DNA from: Baumannia cicadellinicola str. Hc (Homalodisca coagulata)
Lineage (GTDB): Bacteria; Pseudomonadota; Gammaproteobacteria; Enterobacterales; Enterobacteriaceae
Length of the DNA stretch: 21,924 bases
Direction: 5' to 3'
NCBI RefSeq assembly: GCF_000013185.1
Contig: NC_007984.1
Coordinates: 1 to 21,924 of the forward strand
A model generated the notes under the pieces. It was not told the origin of the DNA and did no database searches. It worked only from the letters and a program-made list of their open reading frames with translations. Shown piece after piece: positions 1 to 8,963 of the stretch; positions within the stretch are counted from its first letter, which is position 1; every line of letters begins with the position of its first letter. The translations under genes and the position numbers were made by a program.

Positions 1-83
1 TATAAAGAAGATATTTTAATCTCAATGTTTTAACAAACAACTAATATCAATTAATAATTAACTAATATCTACATATTAAATAG

Positions 84-105
84 GCTAGTAATATTAGATA
101 CTAGC
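84..105. other. Short inverted repeat upstream of mqo
   Basis: Arms GCTAGTA (84-90) and TACTAGC (99-105) are exact reverse complements around an 8-base loop, in otherwise featureless AT-rich DNA. It lies about 75 bases before mqo. On the + strand it is followed within 13 bases by a short run of T, so it could be the weak terminator of a gene to the left of the window, or an operator for mqo. Nothing in the sequence decides between these. The rest of 1-178 shows no gene. Confidence 0.25.
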
Positions 106-178
106 TAAATTATTTTTAGTAGATATCTAGCCATATAGTATATGAAATAAATAATCTAATTATTTTACAGGCTTAAAT

Positions 179-1720
179 ATGATGATAAAAGCTTTAGTGA
201 AGTCGTCTTGTACCATCAATACTAAAATAGTAGATATAGTATTGATTGGTGGCGGATTGATGAGTGCGACGCTTGGTACTTATCTACAATTGCTTGAACC
301 AAATTGGACTATTCATATGTATGAGAGATTAGAGAATACTGCAGAAGAAAGCTCTAATGGTTGGAATAATGCTGGTACAGGACATGCCGCTTTCTGTGAA
401 CTTAATTATACTCCAATACAACAAAATGGTTCAATAGATATATCAAAAGCAATATTAATAAATGAATCTTTTGAAATTTCACGACAGTTTTGGTCATATT
501 TAGTTAAAAATAATTTGTTAACTAATCCACAATCTTTTATTAACAATATGCCACATATAAATTTTGTTTGGGGCGATGAAAATACGCGATTTTTGTACCA
601 ACGCTTTAAAGCATTACAGTGTTGTACTATTTTTAACGGCATGGAATATTCTGAAAATCATCAACAAATAAGTGAGTGGGCACCATTAATTATGGCAGGT
701 CGTAATACTTATCAAAAAGTAGCTGCTACACGCATGTTAATGGGTACAGATGTTAATTTCGGTGAATTAACACAGCAACTGCTTAATTCTTTGCAACGTA
801 ATCCCCAATTCCACCTTTATATGAAAACTGATGTAGTTGATATTAAGCGTAATAATGATAATACATGGACAATATATACTCTTAATAGTAAAGATAGTTA
901 TTCTAATACTGAAGTACGTTCTCGTTATGTTTTTATAGGATGTGGGGGTAGATCACTGCAATTATTACAACAATCAGGACTAAATGAAGCCAATAACTAC
1001 GCTGGTTTTCCTGTAGGAGGAAAATTTCTTGTTACTAATAATCCTACTATTATAAAAGATCATAATGCAAAAGTATATGGTAAAGCTAAAATTGGAGCGC
1101 CACCAATATCCGTTCCACATCTTGATGCTCGTATTTTAAATGGACAAAAGATGTTATTTTTTGGTCCATTTGCTACTTTTAGTAGTAAATTTCTTAAATA
1201 TGGTTCATATTTAGATTTTTTTCAGTCAATTACTTTTAAAAATATGCTACCTATGTTATATGTAGGTAAAAATAATTTTAATCTAGTTAAATACCTAATT
1301 AGTCAACTAATTATGTCAGAAACAGATCGACTAGATGCCTTATGTGAATATTATCCGAAAGCAAGTTTGAAAGATTGGAAAATCATCCAAGCTGGTCAGC
1401 GAGTTCAAGTAATACAAAAAGATAAAAAAACAGGTGGCATTCTACAATTTGGTACAAAAGTTATTTACTCACAAGATAGAACATTATCGACATTGCTAGG
1501 AGCTTCACCTGGAGCTTCTACTGCAGCATATATCATGCTAGAATTATTAGATGTCATGTTCAAGCAATATATTACTAGTGAATCCTGGCAGCGAAAATTA
1601 AAAGAAATTATTCCCTCTTATGGTCAAATTTTAAATGGTAATTTAAGCTTAACTAATCAAATACGTAGTTATACTTGTGAAGTATTAAATCTCAACTATA
1701 TTAAAGCAATGCCATCCTAA
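179..1720 (+). CDS. mqo: Malate:quinone oxidoreductase
   Basis: This FAD-dependent peripheral membrane enzyme oxidises malate to oxaloacetate and passes the electrons to the quinone pool. The 513-residue protein has the FAD-binding dinucleotide fold near the N-terminus (GGGLMSATLG, about residues 24-33) and the family blocks SSNGWNNAGTGH, GFPVGGKFL, FFGPFATFS, AGQRVQVI and LGASPGAST, which track E. coli Mqo nearly residue for residue. E. coli Mqo is 548 aa. Here the hydrophobic leader-like N-terminus is replaced by a short unrelated stretch, and the proline-rich C-terminal tail is absent; both are outside the catalytic core. The start is one of two adjacent ATGs with a weak AGG (169-171) before them. 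It is separated from purL by 212 bases and is probably transcribed alone. With pckA it offers a route from malate to PEP. Confidence 0.95.
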   Translation: MMIKALVKSSCTINTKIVDIVLIGGGLMSATLGTYLQLLEPNWTIHMYERLENTAEESSNGWNNAGTGHAAFCELNYTPIQQNGSIDISKAILINESFEISRQFWSYLVKNNLLTNPQSFINNMPHINFVWGDENTRFLYQRFKALQCCTIFNGMEYSENHQQISEWAPLIMAGRNTYQKVAATRMLMGTDVNFGELTQQLLNSLQRNPQFHLYMKTDVVDIKRNNDNTWTIYTLNSKDSYSNTEVRSRYVFIGCGGRSLQLLQQSGLNEANNYAGFPVGGKFLVTNNPTIIKDHNAKVYGKAKIGAPPISVPHLDARILNGQKMLFFGPFATFSSKFLKYGSYLDFFQSITFKNMLPMLYVGKNNFNLVKYLISQLIMSETDRLDALCEYYPKASLKDWKIIQAGQRVQVIQKDKKTGGILQFGTKVIYSQDRTLSTLLGASPGASTAAYIMLELLDVMFKQYITSESWQRKLKEIIPSYGQILNGNLSLTNQIRSYTCEVLNLNYIKAMPS

Positions 1721-1784
1721 AGTTATATAATTTACTAATTATAAATCAAATTTTTATTGCTGATTAATATAACAAAATCTCTTC

Positions 1785-1806
1785 ATTAAGATTAAATTAA
1801 GATTAA
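1785..1806. repeat. Two tandem copies of an 11-base repeat
   Basis: ATTAAGATTAA occurs twice head to tail (1785-1795 and 1796-1806) in the gap between mqo and purL. The period is close to one DNA helical turn, so both copies would present the same face to a protein. With only two copies of an AT-rich word, chance duplication by slippage is equally possible. Confidence 0.4.
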
Positions 1807-1834
1807 AAGTTATTATAACGAATAATATTAATTA

Positions 1835-1879
1835 TTAATGATCATTAAGCTAATATGATATTACTTCCTATTATAGGAA
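1835..1879. promoter_or_regulatory. Two dyads upstream of purL, possible operator region
   Basis: A perfect 14-base palindrome TTAATGATCATTAA lies at 1835-1848. A second dyad at 1865-1879 has exact 7-base arms TTCCTAT and ATAGGAA around a single T. They end about 50 bases before the purL start. Neither resembles the E. coli PurR operator, so purine repression by PurR is not supported. They may bind another regulator or be structural. The remainder of 1721-1932 holds no gene. Confidence 0.3.
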
Positions 1880-1932
1880 AGCTAACTAATATTCTTCAGC
1901 AAATTAGGTTCCCATAAGAGAGAACTTTTATT

Positions 1933-4900
1933 ATGGAAATAATACGTGGTTTTTCAGCTCTATCAGGATTTCGTATTCATCAGCTATTATCCTTATGTAA
2001 GAAAAGAAAACTACCAGTTGATAATATTGATACGGAATATATTTATTTTTTAGATCTAACCGAAAAATTAAATATAGATCAGTGTAATAATTTACAAAAA
2101 CTATTAAAATATAATAATACTACCTCTAGTAGTATAGATACTCAGCAACGACGTTTAATCTTAGTGACACCCCGCTTAGGTATTATTTCTCCTTGGTCTT
2201 CAAAAGCAACTGAAATTATCCATAACTGTGGATTACTACAAATAAAACGCATTGAGCGTGGTATTGCTTTTTGGATCAAAACAAAAAAGTTAAATACTAT
2301 ACAATGGAAAAAATTAATTTGTTTATTGCATGACCGTATGATGGAAACAGTATTCGAGAAATTAGAACACGCACAACAATTATTTACACAATATCAACCA
2401 GAACCATCTAAAATTATAGACATACTAGGTATGGGTCGTACTGCTTTAGAAAAGGCAAACCAAATATTTGGCCTTGCTTTAACTGAAGAAAACATTAACT
2501 ATTTATTCGAAACATTTACTCGTCTAGAACGTAATATGAGTGATGTAGAGCTTTATATGTTTGCACAAGCTAATTCTGAACACTGTCGACATAATATTTT
2601 TAATGCTACATGGGTAATTGATGGAAAACCGCAAGAAAAGTCTCTTTTAGATATGATTAAAAATACTTTAACGAAGAATCCTGACTTTGTACTATCTGCT
2701 TATAAAGATAATGCAGCAGTTATAAAAGGACCTATAGTTAGTCAATTTTTTATGGATGTACAACAAAAAAACTACGATTATCATCAAGAAGCAGCAAACT
2801 TAATAATCAAGGTAGAAACCCATAACCATCCTACTGCTATTTCACCTTGGCCAGGAGCTGCCACCGGTATAGGAGGTGAAATACGTGACGAAGGTGCTAC
2901 CGGTCGAGGTGCTAAACCAAAAGCAGGCTTAGTAGGTTTCTCTGTATCTAACTTGCTTATCCCAGGATTTAAACAGCCATGGGAAAAGTCTTTTGGCCGT
3001 CCCAAACACATAGTTAGTGCACTAGAAATTATGAAAGAAGCACCATTAGGTGGTGCTTCTTTTAATAATGAGTTTGGACGACCAGTAATTACCGGTTATT
3101 TTCGTACATATGAAGATTTAGTCTGTAGTCATAATGGTATTGAATTACGTGGTTACCATAAACCAATAATGCTAGCAGGAGGAATTGGTAATATACGTGA
3201 TGTACATGTACAAAAGTGTCAAATCAAATCAAATGCAAAACTAATTGTGCTAGGTGGAGCAGCAATGAATATAGGCTTGGGTGGTAGTACTGCTTCATCT
3301 ATGACCTATGGTCAGTTAGACTATTATCTTGATTTTGCTTCAGTACAACGTGAGAATCCAGAAATGGAACGGCGATGTCAAGAAGTTATCAATAGCTGCT
3401 GTCAACTAGCCGATCAAAATCCTATTTTGTTTATCCATGATGTTGGTGCAGGTGGTCTTGCAAATGCTCTCTTAGAACTAATCAGAGATGGTAAATGCGG
3501 CGGCTATTTTCAGTTACGTGATATTCCTAATGATGAGCCTAGGATGAGTCCACTGCAAATATGGTGTAATGAATCACAAGAGCGTTATGTAATAGCAGTA
3601 GTTCCAGAGCAATTAGCTATATTCGAAGCTATCTGTCGCCGTGAGCGTGCCCCTTTCGCGGTTATAGGCCAAGCAACAGATATTTTAAACATAATTCTTG
3701 ATGATAAGTATTTTAATACACGATTAATAGATCTATCTATAGATACTTTACTTGGTAAAGCACCTAGGATGATACGTCATGTTAGTAGCCTAAAAATAAA
3801 CAACTATACACTAAACCGTAAAAAAATTGTATTGGCAGAAGCTGTAAAGCGAGTATTACATCTTCCTGTAGTTGCTGATAAAACCTTTCTTATTACAATT
3901 TGCGATCGTAGTATTACTGGTATGGTAGTACGTGATCAGATGGTAGGGCCATGGCAGGTACCTGTTGCTGATTGTGCTGTGACTGCTGCTAGCTTAGATA
4001 GTTATTATGGTGAGGTAATCTCAATAGGAGAACGAGCACCGGTAGCTATGCTAAATTTTACTGCTTCGGCTAGGCTAGCAGTAGGAGAAGCACTAACTAA
4101 CTTAGCTGGAACTTATATTGGTGATATAAAGCAAGTTAAATTATCTGCTAACTGGATGGCTGCGGCAGGCCATCCAGGTGAAGATGCTAAATTATATGCA
4201 GCTGTTAAAAATATTAGTGAAGAACTTTGTCCTACTTTAGGTTTAACTATTCCAGTAGGCAAAGATTCTATGTCTATGAAAACTTGTTGGCACCAGGGTA
4301 AGAAATTATATGAAATGATTGCACCATTATCTCTTATTGTTACTGCTGTTGCATCAGTTGAAGATATTCGCTTAACTATTACACCGCAATTACAGGTTAA
4401 TTGTGAGAATATTTTGTTGTTAATTGATTTAGGCATGGGTTATCAAGCTCTAGGAGCAACTGCTCTAGCTCAAGTTTATAATCAGTTAGGCAATGAAACT
4501 GCTGATATCCGTAATATTGAACTATTAGCTTGCTTTTACCGAGGTCTACAGCAATTAGTAGCTCAGGGTAATTTATTAGCATATCATGATCGATCAGATG
4601 GAGGTTTACTTGTTACGCTAGCAGAAATGGCTTTTGCTGGTCACTGTAGTATCGATGTAGATATTACAGCACTAGGTAAAGATAAATTAGCAATACTTTT
4701 TAACGAAGAGTTAGGTGCAGTTCTTCAAATAGCTCTTACTGATTTAGATATAGTGCTAAATATTTTATCTCAGCAAGGACTTTCTAAATGTTTATATGTA
4801 TTAGGTACTGCTAAAAGTGGAGAAAATTTTATTATTCGACATGGAAATAACATTTTGTATAGTGAAAGTAGAACTACATTACGTACTTGGTGGTCAGAAA

Positions 4901-5826
4901 CTAGCTGGCAAATGCAACGTTTACGGGATAATCCAGAGAGCGCAGATCAAGAGCATCTTGCCCGACAAGATAAAAATGATCCCGGTATTAACGTTAAACT
5001 TAGCTTTAATCTGAATGAAGATATTGCAGCACCTTATATTGCTAAAGGTATCCCACCTAAAGTAGCAATACTACGTGAACAAGGAGTAAACTCTCATATA
5101 GAAATGGCAGCAGCATTTCATAGAGCCGGCTTTAATGCTATAGATGTACATATGAGTGATTTAATATTAGGAAATACTAATTTACAGAATTTTCAAATGT
5201 TAGTAGCATGTGGTGGTTTTTCATACGGTGATGTACTAGGTTCTGGTGTTGGTTGGGCATACTCTATTCTTTTTAATCAGTTAGTACGTGATGAGTTCGA
5301 GGATTTTTTTTACCGTCCGCATACTATCACACTTGGGGTATGTAATGGATGTCAGATGATTTCTCATTTAAGAGAAATTATTCCAGGCGTAGAACTTTGG
5401 CCAAATTTTATTCGTAATGAGTCAGAGCGTTTCGAGTCTCGTTTTAGTTTAGTTGAAGTTACACATAGTCCATCTCTTTTATTACAAGAGATGCATGGTT
5501 CCCGTTTACCAATTGTAACTTCGCACGGTGAAGGACGAGTAGAAGTAAAAAATCATGAACATTTAATAGCAATAGAACAAATGAAATTAGTAGCATTACG
5601 TTATGTTGATAACTATGGTCAAATAGCAAAAAATTATCCTGCTAATCCCAATGGATCACCGAATGGCATCACGGCTATTACTAGCATATGTGGTAGAGTT
5701 ACACTGATCATGCCGCATCCCGAAAGGGTTTTTCGTACTGTTAGTAACTCTTGGCATCCTGATGACTGGGGAGAAGATAGTCCTTGGATGCGTATGTTTC
5801 GTAATGCTCGTAAGCAATTAGGATAA
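1933..5826 (+). CDS. purL: Phosphoribosylformylglycinamidine synthase (FGAM synthetase)
   Basis: This enzyme catalyses the fourth step of de novo purine synthesis: FGAR + glutamine + ATP to FGAM. It is the large single-chain proteobacterial form, 1297 aa against 1295 in E. coli. In order it has an N-terminal PurS-like domain, a linker, two tandem AIR-synthase-like halves (for example [27 protein letters not shown] sequence near residue 295, and [10 protein letters not shown] in the second half) and a C-terminal class I glutamine amidotransferase. The amidotransferase triad is intact: Cys1137 in GVCNGC, His1262 and Glu1264 in MPHPERVFR, each offset by +2 from E. coli. The ATG is preceded by GAGA (1920-1923). 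tadA follows after 26 bases, so the two are probably cotranscribed. Keeping this large gene suggests that purine synthesis is still needed. Confidence 0.98.
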   Translation: MEIIRGFSALSGFRIHQLLSLCKKRKLPVDNIDTEYIYFLDLTEKLNIDQCNNLQKLLKYNNTTSSSIDTQQRRLILVTPRLGIISPWSSKATEIIHNCGLLQIKRIERGIAFWIKTKKLNTIQWKKLICLLHDRMMETVFEKLEHAQQLFTQYQPEPSKIIDILGMGRTALEKANQIFGLALTEENINYLFETFTRLERNMSDVELYMFAQANSEHCRHNIFNATWVIDGKPQEKSLLDMIKNTLTKNPDFVLSAYKDNAAVIKGPIVSQFFMDVQQKNYDYHQEAANLIIKVETHNHPTAISPWPGAATGIGGEIRDEGATGRGAKPKAGLVGFSVSNLLIPGFKQPWEKSFGRPKHIVSALEIMKEAPLGGASFNNEFGRPVITGYFRTYEDLVCSHNGIELRGYHKPIMLAGGIGNIRDVHVQKCQIKSNAKLIVLGGAAMNIGLGGSTASSMTYGQLDYYLDFASVQRENPEMERRCQEVINSCCQLADQNPILFIHDVGAGGLANALLELIRDGKCGGYFQLRDIPNDEPRMSPLQIWCNESQERYVIAVVPEQLAIFEAICRRERAPFAVIGQATDILNIILDDKYFNTRLIDLSIDTLLGKAPRMIRHVSSLKINNYTLNRKKIVLAEAVKRVLHLPVVADKTFLITICDRSITGMVVRDQMVGPWQVPVADCAVTAASLDSYYGEVISIGERAPVAMLNFTASARLAVGEALTNLAGTYIGDIKQVKLSANWMAAAGHPGEDAKLYAAVKNISEELCPTLGLTIPVGKDSMSMKTCWHQGKKLYEMIAPLSLIVTAVASVEDIRLTITPQLQVNCENILLLIDLGMGYQALGATALAQVYNQLGNETADIRNIELLACFYRGLQQLVAQGNLLAYHDRSDGGLLVTLAEMAFAGHCSIDVDITALGKDKLAILFNEELGAVLQIALTDLDIVLNILSQQGLSKCLYVLGTAKSGENFIIRHGNNILYSESRTTLRTWWSETSWQMQRLRDNPESADQEHLARQDKNDPGINVKLSFNLNEDIAAPYIAKGIPPKVAILREQGVNSHIEMAAAFHRAGFNAIDVHMSDLILGNTNLQNFQMLVACGGFSYGDVLGSGVGWAYSILFNQLVRDEFEDFFYRPHTITLGVCNGCQMISHLREIIPGVELWPNFIRNESERFESRFSLVEVTHSPSLLLQEMHGSRLPIVTSHGEGRVEVKNHEHLIAIEQMKLVALRYVDNYGQIAKNYPANPNGSPNGITAITSICGRVTLIMPHPERVFRTVSNSWHPDDWGEDSPWMRMFRNARKQLG

Positions 5827-5852
5827 TTATAATTTAATTAGATAAAACCAAG

Positions 5853-6356
5853 ATGGTTAATAAAGAAGATAAATTATGGATGCGTAGTGCTTTATCGCTT
5901 GCAGCACTTGCTGAAGCTAAAGGTGAAGTACCAGTAGGAGCAATACTAGTTTTAGAAGGTAAAAAAATAGGTGAAGGTTTGAATAGCTCTATTCATTATC
6001 ATGATCCTACAGCTCATGCTGAAATTTTAGCCCTACGACAGGGAGGAAAAACAATAGGAAATTACCGAATTACTGGTGCTGTTATGTATGTTACTTTAGA
6101 ACCCTGCTTAATGTGCATAGGAGCTATGATTCACGCACGTATTAGTAGAATAGCTTTTGGGGCAAAAGCTGTCAAAAATAATGAAATGAGTTTATGTTTA
6201 TCTGTTTTAAGTTCTACACAAATTAACCATAATATAACACTTTGCCCTAATATATTAGCAGAAGCATGTTCACTACAATTAAGTACATTTTTTAAACGTA
6301 AACGTAATCAACAAAAAAATGACTATATTAACAATAGAGTTATTAATGCTAATTAG
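5853..6356 (+). CDS. tadA: tRNA(Arg) adenosine-34 deaminase
   Basis: TadA converts A34 to inosine in tRNA-Arg(ACG), letting it read CGU, CGC and CGA; the gene is essential in bacteria that use this tRNA. The protein is 167 aa, as in E. coli. The zinc deaminase site is intact: His55 and catalytic Glu57 in PTAHAE, then Cys85 and Cys88 in TLEPCLMC. NYRI and the C-terminal FFKRKR helix match the tRNA-binding parts. One conserved stretch is not kept: E. coli RDAKTGAAGS (107-116) is KAVKNNEMSL here (105-114), which changes Asp108, a residue that contacts the tRNA, to Ala. The alignment resumes in register on both sides, so this is substitution and not a frameshift. The gene sits just downstream of purL with only a poor ribosome-binding site, which suggests translation from a purL-tadA message. 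In E. coli tadA lies on the other side of purL, separated by mltF. Confidence 0.95.
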   Translation: MVNKEDKLWMRSALSLAALAEAKGEVPVGAILVLEGKKIGEGLNSSIHYHDPTAHAEILALRQGGKTIGNYRITGAVMYVTLEPCLMCIGAMIHARISRIAFGAKAVKNNEMSLCLSVLSSTQINHNITLCPNILAEACSLQLSTFFKRKRNQQKNDYINNRVINAN

Positions 6357-6486
6357 CAACTTTATTGATAATATATTCATAAATAATTGAATTTATTGGT
6401 TCAAGAAACAACTATTAACTGTACTCTAAGTAAATAGTATTAATAATTAAGCAATACAAGTTAATAAGTCATATTAAAATACATAT

Positions 6487-6503
6487 CCTCTTTAGTTAAG
6501 AGG
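6487..6503. other. Small hairpin between tadA and glyA
   Basis: CCTCTT (6487-6492) and AAGAGG (6498-6503) form a 6-base-pair stem with three G-C pairs around a 5-base loop. No T-run follows on the + strand, so a classical intrinsic terminator for tadA is not supported. It could stabilise the 3' end of a purL-tadA message. Confidence 0.3.
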
Positions 6504-6506
6504 TAA

Positions 6507-6512
6507 TATAAT
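6507..6512 (+). promoter_or_regulatory. Candidate -10 element for glyA
   Basis: TATAAT, the sigma-70 consensus -10, lies 56 bases before the glyA start. No good -35 is visible at the usual distance. The word is expected fairly often by chance in DNA this AT-rich. If it is real, transcription would begin near 6519, at the first base of the hairpin that follows. Confidence 0.3.
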
Positions 6513-6518
6513 ACATTA

Positions 6519-6541
6519 ATTTACATTATACTAATGTAAAT
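6519..6541 (+). promoter_or_regulatory. Perfect inverted repeat in the glyA leader
   Basis: Arms ATTTACATTA (6519-6528) and TAATGTAAAT (6532-6541) are exact 10-base complements around TAC. It sits 27 bases before the glyA start and 16 bases before its ribosome-binding site. It could be a DNA-binding site or a hairpin at the 5' end of the glyA message. It does not match the MetR or PurR sites known to control glyA in E. coli. Confidence 0.4.
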
Positions 6542-6557
6542 AATTTAAATATCTTAT

Positions 6558-6563
6558 AAGGAG
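6558..6563 (+). promoter_or_regulatory. Strong ribosome-binding site of glyA
   Basis: AAGGAG, a full Shine-Dalgarno match, lies 5 bases before the ATG at 6569. It is the best ribosome-binding site in the window; most other genes here have weak ones. It fixes the glyA start and suggests high expression. Confidence 0.75.
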
Positions 6564-6568
6564 AAAGA

Positions 6569-7822
6569 ATGTTTAAATATGATATTAATATTGCTAATTA
6601 TGATACTGCTTTATGGAAAGCTATAGAACTAGAAGCTAAACGTCAAGAAGAACACATCGAATTAATTGCATCTGAAAACTATACAAGTCCACGTGTTATG
6701 CAAGCACAAGGTTCTATTTTAACTAATAAATATGCTGAAGGTTATTCAGGTAAACGTTACTACGGTGGATGTGTATATGTTGATCAAGTTGAAACATTAG
6801 CTATAGACCGCGCTAAAGCATTATTTGAGTGTGATTATGCTAACGTACAACCACATTCTGGCTCACAAGCAAATTTTGCTGTGTACACAGCGTTATTAAA
6901 GCCAGGAGATACTATCTTAGGTATGAACTTAGCTCATGGTGGTCATTTAACTCATGGTGCTTCGGTTAATTTTTCTGGAAAAATGTATAATGTGATTTCT
7001 TATGGCGTTAATAAGAATGGCTATATCGACTACGAGCAGTTAAATAAACTAGCTACAATGCATAAACCAAAAATGATTATTGGTGGTTTTTCTGCTTATT
7101 CTCGTGTGGTTGATTGGGATATCATGCGCCAAGTAGCTGATAGTATTAAAGCATTTTTATTTGTAGACATGGCTCATATTGCCGGTTTAGTAGCGGCTGG
7201 TGTTTATCCTAATCCCGTACCTTATGCAGATGTCGTAACTACAACTACCCATAAAACTCTAGCTGGTCCTCGTGGAGGATTAATACTTGCTCAAGGTGGT
7301 AGTAAAGAAATGTATAAAAAGCTTGATTCTGCCGTTTTTCCTGGAGCGCAAGGTGGTCCATTAATGCATGTAATAGCGGGAAAAGCAATAGCATTAAAGG
7401 AAGCCATGGAGCCAGAGTTCAAGATATATCAACACCAGGTAGTAAAAAATGCTAAAACTATGGTTAATGTATTCTTAAATAGGAATTTTAACGTAGTATC
7501 TGGTGGTACAGATAACCATCTTTTTTTACTGGATTTAGTAGATAAAAATATAACAGGCCAAGAAGCTGATGCTGCTTTAAGTTATACAAATATTACAGTT
7601 AACAAAAATATTATTCCAAATGATCCGCAAAGTTCATTTGTTACTTCTGGTATTCGCATCGGCACTCCAGCTATTACTCGCCGTGGTTTTAATGAAACTG
7701 ATGCATATCAGTTAGCGAACTGGATTTGTGACGTACTAGAAAACATTAATAATGAAGTAGTACTTAATGCTACGAAGAAAAAAGTACTAAATATTTGTGC
7801 TAGTCATCCAGTTTATTCTTGA
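6569..7822 (+). CDS. glyA: Serine hydroxymethyltransferase
   Basis: This PLP enzyme interconverts serine plus tetrahydrofolate and glycine plus 5,10-methylene-THF. It is the main source of glycine and one-carbon units for purines, thymidylate and methionine. The 417 aa equal the E. coli length. Family blocks are intact: [47 protein letters not shown], and the PLP lysine Lys229 in [14 protein letters not shown]. The C-terminal [14 protein letters not shown] is also conserved. The only oddity is a short divergent N-terminus. It has its own leader with a hairpin and a strong ribosome-binding site, so it is probably transcribed independently of tadA. It faces suhB tail to tail with a 32-base gap. 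Its product links directly to the purine pathway represented by purL. Confidence 0.98.
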   Translation: MFKYDINIANYDTALWKAIELEAKRQEEHIELIASENYTSPRVMQAQGSILTNKYAEGYSGKRYYGGCVYVDQVETLAIDRAKALFECDYANVQPHSGSQANFAVYTALLKPGDTILGMNLAHGGHLTHGASVNFSGKMYNVISYGVNKNGYIDYEQLNKLATMHKPKMIIGGFSAYSRVVDWDIMRQVADSIKAFLFVDMAHIAGLVAAGVYPNPVPYADVVTTTTHKTLAGPRGGLILAQGGSKEMYKKLDSAVFPGAQGGPLMHVIAGKAIALKEAMEPEFKIYQHQVVKNAKTMVNVFLNRNFNVVSGGTDNHLFLLDLVDKNITGQEADAALSYTNITVNKNIIPNDPQSSFVTSGIRIGTPAITRRGFNETDAYQLANWICDVLENINNEVVLNATKKKVLNICASHPVYS

Positions 7823-7854
7823 TCTCATATTAGCTTTATTACAGTTTATTAATT

Positions 7855-8661
7855 TTAAAATGAATTGATTATGTTACTAAAATGCTCTCGTATTAAAGAG
7901 AGCATTGATTTTACTATACGTGGATTACCAGCAATAATATTCCCAGAAAATAGATGATTATTTCCGCCATTGAAGTCAGTAACTAAGCCTCCTGATTCTC
8001 TTACGAGTAACTCACCGCTAATTATATTAGACTGTTTTAAACCTATTTCAAACAAACCATCTACTTTCCCTGCCGCAAGATAAGCAAAATCAAGTGCTAT
8101 TGAGCCTGTACAGCGAAAATCTAAACATTGTAATAATAATTGATTAAGTATTACTATATATTTAGTAGTATTTTGTTTCTTTTGAAAAGGGAAATTAATA
8201 GCTAATATAGTACTTTCTAGATCTCTAATCGTACTACTACGTAAACGATAACCATTCATTTGTGCACCATGGCCGCGGATCGCACTAAATAGTTCATTAC
8301 GCATAGGGTCATATATTACTGCTAATTCAGTACGCTCTTTAATTCGAAGAGCAACAGAAACTGCAATATTAGGAATACGTTTCATGAAATTAGTACTATT
8401 ATCAATAATATTATTTATCCATTGTATATCTCGATCTATTCCAGATAATTCTCGGTTATTTGCATTAATTACGGCATGCTGAGGATAATACTTATGAATA
8501 ACTTCAGTAATTAAACGTTCTGCTTCATGGTTTATATAATTAATTATATTTTGATTACTTTGATTGCTTACATCTATAGCATCATTCGTATCAAAATGTT
8601 TAGCTAAAAAATCTCCCGCTTTTCGCGCACCGCGAATTGCTATATTCAGCATAGGATGCAT
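7855..8661 (-). CDS. suhB: SuhB, inositol-monophosphatase family protein, probably catalytically inactive
   Basis: In E. coli SuhB is an inositol monophosphatase that also binds NusA and acts in the antitermination complex on rRNA operons; that second role does not need phosphatase activity. The 268-aa protein aligns with E. coli SuhB (267 aa) without a gap, so numbering is the same. Most of the metal and phosphate site is gone: Glu67 is Ala, Asp84 is Asn (family IDPLDGTT reads NNIIDNST), Asp212 is Asn with Trp211 changed to Ser, Asp44 is Asn, and Gly88 is Asn. Asp87 and Thr90 remain. Arg184, studied in E. coli at the dimer interface, is Cys. Other family blocks are well kept, including YDPMRNELFSAIRG, GAQMNGYRLR and GNIIAGNPRIVKSML. 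An intact full-length frame without the catalytic site suggests selection for the non-enzymatic role. The gene is convergent to glyA; the ancestral neighbours trmJ and iscR are absent. Confidence 0.93.
   Translation of the reverse strand: MHPMLNIAIRGARKAGDFLAKHFDTNDAIDVSNQSNQNIINYINHEAERLITEVIHKYYPQHAVINANNRELSGIDRDIQWINNIIDNSTNFMKRIPNIAVSVALRIKERTELAVIYDPMRNELFSAIRGHGAQMNGYRLRSSTIRDLESTILAINFPFQKKQNTTKYIVILNQLLLQCLDFRCTGSIALDFAYLAAGKVDGLFEIGLKQSNIISGELLVRESGGLVTDFNGGNNHLFSGNIIAGNPRIVKSMLSLIREHFSNIINSF
7881..7906. terminator. Candidate bidirectional terminator inside the 3' end of suhB
   Basis: AATGCTCTC (7881-7889) and GAGAGCATT (7898-7906) form an exact 9-base-pair stem with four G-C pairs around an 8-base loop. 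A run of four T or more lies just outside the stem on both strands. It starts 59 bases past the glyA stop and lies within the last codons of the convergent suhB, so it could end glyA transcripts. The short T-tracts make it a modest candidate. Confidence 0.45.
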
Positions 8662-8963
8662 ATATATCGTCCAACTAACATAGTTTAAATATTACATAAT
8701 CATGTAAACTACAAGTATAAGATTAATAGCAGGTTGATAAAAGTGATTACTAAAATTTAGTTATGAGATTATCCTATCATATCTGTGTAATAAGACATTA
8801 TATATATAAACGTACTAAGAAATAGAATTTAATATTTGTTCTATAAATATTTTTATTGAAACTAGTCATTCTTAATGAAGAAAATATTTAGTTAAACTTT
8901 AAATAAATATTAATATAATGTCTGAAAAACATCATGATAGTTTCTTTTTGGAGTTCATGAATT
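8662..8963. other. Divergent intergenic region between suhB and iscS
   Basis: In E. coli, trmJ and iscR occupy this interval. Here it is about 300 bases of AT-rich DNA with stops in all frames and no recognisable remnant of either gene. Visible elements are a small dyad TTACAT-aatc-ATGTAA at 8692-8707 near the suhB start, and a 7-base-arm dyad AATATTT/AAATATT at 8831-8851. It must hold promoters for both divergent genes. Confidence 0.6.
8914..8919 (+). promoter_or_regulatory. Candidate -10 element for iscS
   Basis: TATAAT lies 44 bases before the iscS ATG. Upstream at about the right spacing is only a poor -35 (TTAAAC at 8892-8897). A GGAG ribosome-binding site (8950-8953) lies between it and the start. 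The IscR repressor gene is missing from its usual place, so isc-type autoregulation is unlikely here. Confidence 0.3.

Noticed and set aside
2784..3011. Open frame on the minus strand inside purL
   Set aside because: It lies opposite the highly conserved purL catalytic region, has no ribosome-binding site and resembles no known protein; it is a shadow of the purL codons.
4817..5014. Small plus-strand open frame within purL in another frame
   Set aside because: It overlaps conserved purL coding sequence in full and has no supporting signal.
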